Positions 55,331-64,000 of a stretch of DNA of 64,000 bases are shown in pieces. This DNA comes from Diphasiastrum complanatum. Lineage: Eukaryota; Streptophyta; Lycopodiopsida; Lycopodiales; Lycopodiaceae. The notes beneath the pieces were generated by a model that was not told where the DNA came from, ran no database searches, and was given only the letters and a program-made list of their open reading frames with translations. The stretch lies in contig CM055092.1 of assembly GCA_029204225.1 (NCBI GenBank), positions 74,378,857 to 74,442,856 of the forward strand, read 5' to 3'. The position numbers were made by a program, and so were the translations under genes. Position 1 is the stretch's first letter; each line of letters opens with the position of its first letter.

Positions 55331-56190
55331 TCTCTTATATTCCATGTAAGTGAAACGTTACATTTTTACTTCAAGGGTTACCCGAGATATTGATTTTCGA
55401 TACACTCCAACTGTTGCATCAGTTGACGGAAGCGATGAAATATGACATGCCAATGAAAATTCTTCGTATTAGGTATAGCAGACTAACCAAAGCAAGAATA
55501 ATGTTCAAATGAAAGTATTGTATTTATCATTTTGTTCACTTGTTTCAAACATTTTACAAGGCACATCATATTGATCATCCACTAGCATTGAGAGCTTCTC
55601 ATGTTCTATTCTCAGTTGCAGGTTCTTAGTGAATTTGTTTGGCATCAAACAACAAGGACATGTGAGAATTTGTAGAAATTGGATAAATGTTCATATAAAG
55701 AGTTCAAAAAGAAAAAATCAGGATGTCAAGGCCTCTCCAGAGGATATTGAATCTAGATGTTTTAAAAAATGAATGTTTATTTGTATTGAATGATAAACAA
55801 GAGCTCAACATGCTTATTTATTCTCAGATCAAAAGTGTCTATCTTTAAGAAAGGCTGGGAGAGATTTAATGTAATCATTTTTGTACTTTTGTACCATTAA
55901 ATTTTAAAATATCGAATTAACATAATTGTGTTGTGCATATTAGTGTCTTTTAATGTAGAAGTGGTGGCCGTCACATTCCGTACCTTGCATTTTTTATTTG
56001 ATATATGCCACAATAACAAGTTTTGACACAAAAGATACAATCTAGTTTATTGTTTAATCAATATAGTTTGTTCCAGAATGGTGGAATGTGCATGATGCAA
56101 TTGCCACTGTTGAACCTCTGAAATGATGAATTACAGTTTTCTTAATTAATCCTGTTGAAATTCATTCACGTGTACAATGATTATCTGTTG

Positions 56191-56402
56191 TAGGAGAATG
56201 AAAGGTTCAAATTATTCTAATCAATGGGCCCATGTTGTACCTTTTGCGATGTTTGTAAAACTTATAGCTGTAGTTTGTTAAATGCCAATGCACGCTGATC
56301 AAAGTTTGATGCAGAAGAATGAAAGGTTCTAACAATTCTAATTAATGGGCCCATATTGTACCTTTTGTGATTTTTGTAAAACTTCTAGTTGTAGTTTGTT
56401 AA
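56191..56402 (+). repeat. Direct duplication of about 92 bp
   Basis: GAATGAAAGGTTC..., ATGGGCCCAT, TGTACCTTTTG and GTAGTTTGTTAA occur at about 56196-56281 and about 56316-56401, with about 10% divergence by eye. Confidence 0.75.
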
Positions 56403-56425
56403 TTATATATATGCCATTAATTCTT

Positions 56426-56760
56426 GTTGATGCACGGCGTTTCTAGAAACGTGTTCAGAAACGCGTTTCTCGTTTGGGAATGCGTCTCTCAGAAACTTTT
56501 TTTTGAATTTTTTTTTTTTGATGTTTGTGGGCAATATGGTATCAAATTAAAGCTCTAATCAAGGGCATTGCATTTATGTAGGTTGCCGAGTGTTTTGGTT
56601 ACAATGTGGTCCAGTTTAGGTGCAGCAATCCTTGTTGGATTCTGTCAATCCCTATGAAATTTTAACGACCTATTTCTGATTTTTTTTTCCAGCGATTCTG
56701 GATCCAGAAACGTGTTTCTAGAAACGTTTTTCTCCAGCAACGCGTTTCTGGGCAACTATG
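56426..56760 (+). mobile_element. MITE-X copy 2 (hAT-type)
   Basis: The right end GGGCAACTATG equals the terminus of the 19217-19926 element and is followed by atatatat; atatatat also occurs at 56405-56412. It shares GGGCAATATGG, AAAGCTCTAATCAAG and the GAAACGCGTTTC end arrays. It lacks the GC-rich block, so it is about half the length. The left terminus is eroded. Confidence 0.7.
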
Positions 56761-57430
56761 ATATATATTTTCGAACTAGTTGGAGACTAGTAGTTGGTTG
56801 ACAACTTATTGTTATTCCTTCCAAGAAGTTATGTATGATATGTTGTTCTCATCCAAAAAGTCAACTCTATTTGATCATCTAACACAACCTTGAATGCAGA
56901 TCCTCATAACTTTGATCTTTATGTATATGTTGATGTTATCTTCTTCCAAGAGCACAACATCAATGACATAGCAATGTTGTGGACTAAAATATTTGAATCA
57001 TTTGAATGTTAAAGACAATTGCATTAATAAGAAGGGACTACCACAGTTTAGGTGTTGTAGTGCTTTCACAATCTTCTACAACCTGCAAATTTACTATCTT
57101 GCAAAATCCCTTTGATCAGCTTTCTCAATCACATGTCTGGATAGTCTATAATAATTGGTTTGCAACTTCTCCTACATAGTGATTTTGACACTCGGTTTCT
57201 CTCCTTGAAAGAAGTCTCGATTTTCAATAATAACCACTAAATTGTTTTGTAGCATTCTTGCAAGCTAACATTGCCACAGTTTTGCCTCTTTGAAAGAAGC
57301 TCACAATCTTAATGATCAATGACTACCGCTATGAGAAGAAAGTATTCCTTTTAAGAAATGTCTTTGGATTTACCTCCTGAAAATCCTTCAGATGAGGACT
57401 CACCTGAGGGTAGAGTATTAGGCAATAATT
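56761..57430. other. Unassigned sequence
   Basis: No gene or element termini recognised. Confidence 0.4.
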
Positions 57431-57750
57431 TGCTGATACTTTGCTTGAGCGTCTACTGAAGGGCTACCTCCTCCCTAGCGTGTAGAGCGTCATATAGAGT
57501 TCCTTCCAAATATACTCCTATATCATTGTTTCTTTATAGGTTTAGCTTTAAGGAAGATGATGAGATAGTCATACAACTTCAAGAGTATCTTAGGATGGGT
57601 CACATTAGACCTAGTAAGTGCCCTTTGAGTTTACCAATCCTTTTAGTTAGCAAAAAAGACGGAGGCACTATGTTGACTTTAAAAGGATGAATAAGATGAC
57701 TATAAAAAAATAGAAATACCTTACCTAGGATGGATGATCTAATGGTCAGG
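57431..57750 (+). pseudogene. Gypsy reverse transcriptase remnant
   Basis: Frame-broken pieces correspond to gypsy RT: EGLPPP, then the equivalent of EYLRMGHIRPSK (TCTTAGGATGGGTCACATTA), then LVSKKDGG-like LAKKTEA and a MNKMTIK segment. It is the same RT region as Gypsy-2 near 21000-21240. Confidence 0.65.
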
Positions 57751-58503
57751 ACATTGATTACTATCCATCATGACAAGAAAAGCCAGCACATTAGCTAGAC
57801 GATTAATTTTCATTTTTGACTTCAAGTTGTGAACATGAAGCTCATGTGGCTCCCTTATCTCTAGCGGTAAAATACCAGTTGATGATTCTAGTGGAGGACG
57901 ATGGATTTTTCTAATTGATATCTCCATTGTTCTAATATCAACAAGTTTGTGTTTTCTAATTTGGTCTCTCATTATATTTTGTTGGGCATTTCAATTTCAT
58001 TGCCATCTAAAGGTAATGGCTCGGGAGTATCTTCCTCTGGGTCTATTTTTGATTCAACCAATTGTTTTCCCTTTGAAACTAGTCATACTTTAATCTTTTG
58101 TGGAGAAGGTACTTCAGATCCAAATTTTTTTGCAATAACAATGGAAACACCTTTGGTAGAAGCATGGTTAGAAAACATCTTTTGACAAAACAAAATTTGA
58201 TGCGGATGCATGCTTGCTTCCAAACAAATAACTACACAATGTACGAATCAAATTTCCACTCTCAAAGTACTCCCTCATGTCATTTTGTAAATAAGACAGA
58301 GTTATGCGTTGAACTACACACAAGATTTCACTGACACTAAATAATCTAGTTTGTCCTTTGTTTTCAGTTCTAAAAACCACAATATTTGAATCATCCTCAT
58401 CATAATACAAATCCTTGACTTCTCCTAAAGTCCTTGACTCTTTAAAGGAGTCAACCCCCTTCAATTTAGACATAGTTAGAATTAACCTATCAGTTGATGA
58501 CAA
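57739..58503 (-). pseudogene. Unknown minus-strand ORFs
   Basis: Two open stretches (57739-57972, 77 residues; 58168-58503, 111 residues). The second (GEVKDLYYDEDDSNIVVFRT, REYFESGNLIRTLCSYLFG) has protein-like composition. No family recognised; probably part of a decayed mobile element, given the adjacent gypsy RT. Confidence 0.3.
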
Positions 58504-59150
58504 GAAAATGTACCAAGAAAAGTTTGTAAATGAATAACTTGCTACTCATTATGTTGTAGGATCCGTATTTAAGTCCTTACGGCCTTCATTCATGGTTCTA
58601 GGTTTTTTCCTTATAGTACTTTCTTCTAAGTTGATTTTTGGCACAGACATGCGCATTGTAAGCTTCCTGCTGGAAATAACATTTGATTCCATTATGCAAT
58701 ATACAAGTTAAATTAAAAAACAACTATGTTGCTATAAAAAAACATATTTTTCAATGTGAATATGAGATTTTGAAACAAAATTAGTAATTTATGATACAAA
58801 ACATCGATAAATTAATTAAAAAAAACACTTGATAACTTTAAAAGTTTCAATTGATAAAATTACTACTTTTAAGCTAAAAATTTATTAATAAGAAACATAG
58901 AAGATCTATTTTACAATATTTTAACTCGATCTATCAGCTAAAACTCTCAAAATATCCATGTCTCCCAATAATTGGCTCATTAATCAATTTATCTAGGGTA
59001 CAAATCTTGGAATTAAATCTCACTACCGTAACACTATTCACAACCTCAAAAAGTACAATGTCTAGGTACATCAAAACAACATATTATCTATGTAAGAGTG
59101 TTACACTTCACAAACGGAACATAATATAATAAAATTATGTATGAAAAACC
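58504..59150. other. AT-rich unassigned sequence
   Basis: Nothing recognised. Confidence 0.4.
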
Positions 59151-59289
59151 CTAGCTTGTGTTTGAAAAGAGTAATAATCAGTTTCATAAAACTTTGGCCC
59201 ACGGTTCAAAAGATGAAGAGAGAGCTATCGAACTCTTTGAAGCAAAGAGTAAGCAACTTAGAAAGGGCCTTTATAAAGAAAATTATTAC

Positions 59290-60020
59290 AAAGAAACATT
59301 GAACCTGGGATTCGATCCCTGGGATCGACCTATGAGTTCATTCTAAAGAAAACATGCCTGTGAACCTAGGGATCAATCCCACAGATCGAATCCCAGGTTC
59401 AAAGCCTTGAAATTTTGCTGTTGAACTCTGTGGTCGATCCCACAGATCGATTTCAAAGTTCATGAAGAGGGGTTTTTTCCCCTGGCGTGGCCATAGAAAA
59501 AATTTCTACGCTGTTTTGTGGATTCTTTGGCAGAGAATGATTAAATCCAGGGATTGAAGACAGCCCATCACTGACAGACCCGTGCTGCCCTTGCTGACAG
59601 ACTTCTAACCTACTGATACGTGCGCTAGCCTCCATTGACAAAGATTGCAGCAGGTGACACCTACACTGATCTACGCTAACAGAGGTAGATGCAGCTGACA
59701 GGGTGAAGGTTTTGTGTACGTGCCAGTACATTTATCTAATGAGCTGAGTTTGATTCTGGTTGTTAATGATTTCATAGCAACCAAAACTTATGGAAAATGC
59801 AATGTATGATCAGAACATTTGAAGAGGAAGTTGGATGAACACTGGGATTGATCCCAGGGTTCATCCTCTGTTTTTTAGAATAATTTTTAAGTTGCCCTGC
59901 TTACCAGTTGTATTAGTTACTTCAAAACCTGGAGTGTGGGCTTTGAAAAATTTTGTTGCTTGAGGATGAGCCTCATGTTGGATCTCGAGGATCGACCCTA
60001 AGGTTCATTCCATCTTTTAA
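59290..60020. repeat. Cluster of GATCGATCCC-like palindromic motifs
   Basis: About five 30-39 bp segments centred on GGGATC(G/A)ATCCC-like cores and often bounded by GAAC and GTTC occur near 59298, 59358, 59421, 59836 and 59979. No gene recognised around them. Confidence 0.5.
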
Positions 60021-60352
60021 TACAGTTTTGTCACAAGAAAGAGGACATTCTTGGGGAAGAGATGTTTTACAAAAGTTTCAAATGTAAGTGGAAACTATAA
60101 AAGCATCAAATGGAGAACTTGAATCCATTGTGGTACATTGGTTTCGAAGAGGAACATCCTAATCCATTTAATGGAAAGTATATTCCAGAAATGGTGGCCA
60201 ATGTATTGGAAAAAAAAACCGAAAGGGAGCCAAAAATCAACCGCACACAAGTGTACTTGTTCATGATGAAGTTGATATTCTTGTGTTTGATTTTCAACAA
60301 ACTAAATCGGGGCCGCATTAGAAAGACGACAAAAGATATTATCAAAGCATGA

Positions 60353-60860
60353 CTTCCAACCAAAGTCTACCCTAACGAGACTGGAGCGTCCTATAGAAGG
60401 ACACGTAAACAAATTGAATCTAAGCTCGGATTGCATAGAGATGAGGATGATGTTCTTGTGGATAGTGCCGAAGAGGATGGCTCATCTACATCCCCATCAC
60501 CTACATATTCTAATAATGATGTTGAGTCTGGAGGTGTTGATACCGATGATGATGCATTTTAGGCACTAAATATTAGCTCAATTGTCATGGTATTTAAGTT
60601 TTTTTTGTTTCACAAATTTGCAATTTTATTTGGAGTAGATCATTTTATTGAGATTTGTATCATGCAATTATTAGTCTATTGGGAAGAATGTAAAAATATT
60701 GCAATTTCTAGAATGAATTGATGAATAGATATTGTTGCAAATTAGAGATGGTCTTTTTTTTTAAGGATTTTAAAATTTTGTTTGAAAATTTGGAGAGTTT
60801 TATCCTCCTATTGGCCAAATTGTTTTTCTCTTTATCTTGTGTTCCCATGTTTTAAAAAAT
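60353..60860. other. Unassigned sequence
   Basis: No gene recognised. An open stretch upstream (60110-60352) has no recognisable motif. Confidence 0.35.
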
Positions 60861-60929
60861 ATACAAAAAAATTGGCATTTTTAAGTGGAATATAGGGAAT
60901 ATGCCAAATACTTCTTGTTTGCACGAAAT

Positions 60930-61506
60930 ATTACCTAGTTCATATGCAACAGTGTTTATTATCACCAAGGTGAACATATCGCTTGGTACTGTAAGGCGTA
61001 TATAGGACTCGAAACAACCGATATGGCTGGTCATATGCTATGTGGCACCTGAATCAAGAAACCAAGAGCTGTCGTTGGATGCTTCTTGATGGTTTGTCAT
61101 GAAGGCATCATGATCTGATTCTTGAGTAGGTTGTGGAGCTTCTGCAGCTGCATTTGCCACTTGATTCGACTGTTCTTTGTTGCTATTCTTTGCTTGCAGT
61201 ATCCGACAGTCTTGGATCTCGTGGTTGGAACGCTTGTAGTATCTGCAGAACAACTTCTTCTTTGTCGGCTGATTCGACTGTTCGTGATGATGTGGTCGGT
61301 CTCTGATATTTCTTTGATGACTTCGGGCCTTTCTTCTTCTGTTTAGTCGAGCCTTTGTTGGTGTATAGGGCGTGAGAGTCAACAGTCGAGGAACTGGAGG
61401 CTTTGTTCCTTCGAGAGTCTTCCTGCAACAACATTGTGAGGACTCTTGAAAGAGTCAGTTCGGGGTGTGTCATGATGATCAACATGAAAGAGGGTGTGAG
61501 AAACAA
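60930..61506 (-). pseudogene. Copia-6 gag/protease remnant
   Basis: The minus strand reads TLSRVLTMLLQEDSRRN (gag end), then after a frameshift a degenerate knuckle CRYYKRSNHEIQDC (second Cys changed to Tyr), then SSWFLDSGAT and, in another frame, HIGCFESYIRLTVPSDM of the protease. Frameshifts lie between these pieces. Confidence 0.7.
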
Positions 61507-62520
61507 AAATAGCTCGAAAAGAAAACGAACACGAAAAGAAGCAAACTCGAAACTCGAACGAGAAACGAACTTGAATGAAAGTGTTCGTGCGCAGCGGAAT
61601 GAGCTATATTACTCTTTCCCTAAACATGACTACGCCTATCAGAAACAAACAAAACGTTAGTGATAGAAATCACGGTCGATCTGATTACGTAGCCAAACAT
61701 TAAGCAACAAAATATCAGAAGGATAATTTGTTGCGAACAACTAGACAAATTATTAGTCGCAAATGATTCATGAAGAGCTAGACTGATAATCAGTCGCGAA
61801 AGACAAGACTAAATATCAGTTGCGAACAACCTAGACTAATAATAATTCGCTAAAAACAGATTACTAGATTGAGCAGTAAGAGAGTCAGACAGAATGTAGA
61901 AAAGCATAACAATATTGACACAAATCTGAACGCAGAACGAGACAGAGCTTTTATCAGATTAAGTATAGCAAAATATACATGTCAATAATGTTGTGGAGCA
62001 CAAGACAATAGCGGACGAAACCCGCGTGCTCTACAAAGCTAATTCAATCTGTAAAAAGGTATGAACCTGTTACTGACAATACAAAAGAATCAATGCACAA
62101 GGCATCTACTTTGTCGATCTCTGAAACTTATCAGGCTATAGAAATAGCTCTGACATAAAACCACTTGAGAAATCATATGAATTTTGATATTAAAGCTCTA
62201 AATAATCAGAGAATAGTAACCTGTCGCTCTGATACCATGCTGGGAAAATTGGTGAGAAGTTCATAGCAATCAGAAGGTCAGACAGAGAGCGGAAAGCATT
62301 GCAAATACTGACAGAACATGAACACAGAACTAGACAACACTTTATTCAGATTGATTGTAACGAAATACAAGTCAGTGATGCAGGTGAGCACAATACAATA
62401 ACGGGCGAAATCATGTGCTCACAAAGCTAACTACAAACTATAAAAGCTATGAGCTTGTTACTGACGATCTGTCTGAAGAGGAGAATCAATGCATGAAAGC
62501 ATCTACTGTGTCTGTCTCAT
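60930..62520 (-). mobile_element. Copia-6 remnant: gag, protease start, leader, PBS and LTR-like repeats
   Basis: On the minus strand: LTR-like sequence (about 62520-62240); a PBS TGGTATCAGAGCGACAGG (about 62238-62221); a leader that includes a second LTR-like copy (about 62130-61870); gag; and a protease start. LTR/PBS order and gag agree on minus orientation. Pol beyond the protease is missing. Confidence 0.65.
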
Positions 62521-64000
62521 CGGATTCAATAATCCGTGTTCTTGATCATTGATCAATCGCATGCATGTTCAATGATCTATATGCTATTTACATTTATGCA
62601 TTTTGAGTGCAAGAGGTGGTGTGGAGCCGTTGCGCCATCAAGAAGAAGATCGTGGCATGATGTCATTGTCAAGTTGGTTGCGCAGTATAGAGGATGAGTG
62701 TGAGGAGGTCGATAAGTCGGGCTTTCCCGATATGTCGTCCAGGTTGGGTCTACCCAATAGTTCATCCAACTTCGATATGTAGGCCATCTTCACTTACTCG
62801 TCTTTAGTAGTTGAGCTGCGCGGCAATGCAAGTAAATATGCAGCACTGAATGGAACTAGATTAACGTGAGATTTAGGAGAGTAGAGGAGATAAATCCAAC
62901 ATAGTAAACATGCATAAAAGCACCGAATGGTTTGCATGAACAATTTTATTTATCTCTCTTTTATATATATGTGAATACAACTCATGCCATTCATTCTAAA
63001 ACTCCATTCGTTCTACAGAAACGCGGTAGCTCCAACGATTCTGAGATTGGATGCGCTGGTGCAGACTTCATAAAGAGGTGCAACATCTTGCACACGATTG
63101 TTGTATGCATTTGAAACAGGTTCATTGTAAGAAGAGACAAACTCTGATCCATTAATCATAAATCATGCTCCTGATTCGATAGGTAACGACACAGAGTGCA
63201 GAGACATCAAGTCAAGGCCAGCTCCAACGTTGCAGCTCAAAACATTCAACAAATGAAAACATCCCAACCAGCTTCCCAACGTTGCAAACACCCTTTAGAA
63301 ATTAGATTGGAGCTGGAGATGTTAGTGGAGCTCTCCTGACAAACCTGAGCAATTCAGTCAGATTTTCTGAGCCAGGTGTGATTGATCAGACCTCCACCCT
63401 TTTCATTACTCAATATCTGCTTTCATTTAATCGATGCATGCTCCACTTTGGTGTGGAACAAATGAAAATTTTAAATTGTACGTTAAATTCCAACAGTGGC
63501 AGGCTCCTAGGTCAGTAAGATATGAGATTTGTCTTCATCTTTTCGTAAATAATCTCTAGCAGATTTTTGGTTTACAATAGTCATGAAACATGCAATACGA
63601 CGGTTAGCATAGGACTCGTGCACTAGTCTTGTATAGTAGCCAAGCTGCTACGCCTGTCCGCATCCAAGCTGTTGGTGAATGTTGTGTCTCTTCTCCATGT
63701 TTCAATCGCTATGAAAGGTCCAAAGGTCTACATTTTCGGTGCGGATCAAACATGAATGATCAAAGATATAGCCCAAAAGCACGTCCGCAATGATGAAAGA
63801 GAAAAGAAAATATTTGAGGCATACAAAAAATATGGAATCCCTGGCCGACATAACAATTATGTTTGCGCATGAGACAATGTTGGGATAGGCTGCTTCGAGA
63901 GTTGTCTTGATCTGATTGCTGAAGTCTAGCCTTTGAACACCAAAAATTCTTTGATACTAGGCATATTTGTGGAGATGTGCAATTGAGTAACCCACGTGAA
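62521..64000. other. Unassigned sequence to the window end
   Basis: I see no gene with recognisable motifs and no clear element ends. Short frames such as 62577-62765 lack any support. Confidence 0.4.

Larger units (their letters stand above)
54786..56425. other. AT-rich unassigned sequence with one candidate exon
   Basis: Apart from the candidate exon near 55216-55330 and the duplicated segment at 56191-56402, I recognise nothing. Its composition resembles host intron or intergenic DNA. Confidence 0.4.

Noticed and set aside
59290-59460. tRNA or tRNA-derived SINE suggested by GGTTCGAATCC-like strings
   Set aside because: No cloverleaf, A box or poly(A)/T tail could be assembled around them.

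Overview
This is a window of a repeat-rich land-plant nuclear genome. The evidence is one spliced plant gene (a PHYTOCHROME-DEPENDENT LATE-FLOWERING / SPT20-like subunit), plant-type Ty1/copia and Ty3/gypsy LTR retrotransposons primed by initiator tRNA-Met sites, plant telomere-type TTTAGGG motifs, and long (GA)n, (CA)n and (TA)n microsatellites. The species cannot be named from sequence alone; the size and nesting of the repeats fit a large genome such as a fern or gymnosperm.

Layout. 1-16.8 kb: the PHL/SPT20-like gene on the + strand. Its first exon lies upstream of the window; eleven coding exons are visible and join in frame from 412 to the stop at 16762. One intron (1523-12021) holds a degenerate Ty3/gypsy element (target duplication ctaag). 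A complete copia element (2160-7572, apparently identical LTRs, target duplication agtag, intact 1383-residue gag-pol) is nested in the gypsy 5' LTR. 16.9-22 kb: a truncated copia LTR just downstream of the gene, then a second gypsy copy carrying a nested hAT-type MITE and ending against an inverted integrase fragment. 22-26 kb: CT-rich repeats, a non-LTR (LINE) reverse transcriptase remnant, and a repeated unknown ORF.

26.3-55 kb: the most unusual region. It is dominated by one DNA-transposon family with GGACGCG-rich subterminal arrays. A 4.4 kb copy (26292-30680, target duplication ggccagtt) carries a decayed BED-finger/DUF659 hAT transposase on the + strand and, convergently, a small intact coiled-coil-like gene of unknown function. 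That small gene recurs in two other large copies (34559-34879 and 48411-48859), which have no visible transposase. About ten 140-330 bp derivatives sit in or beside (TA)n microsatellites. The large copies also hold duplicated, apparently captured, gene fragments. Interleaved with them are an old copia element (37916-43417, target duplication caaat), a roughly 368-bp tandem repeat (43.8-45.0 kb), a minus-strand copia fragment, a solo LTR (32846-33294, target duplication gctcc) and an LTR flanked by PPT and PBS (52.0-52.4 kb).

55-64 kb: mostly unrecognised AT-rich sequence with a candidate orphan exon, a second hAT-type MITE, a gypsy RT remnant, a cluster of GATCGATCCC-like motifs and a minus-strand copia remnant. 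Only the PHL gene looks like a functioning host gene. The features most worth following are the transposon family with the conserved companion ORF and the young intronic copia.
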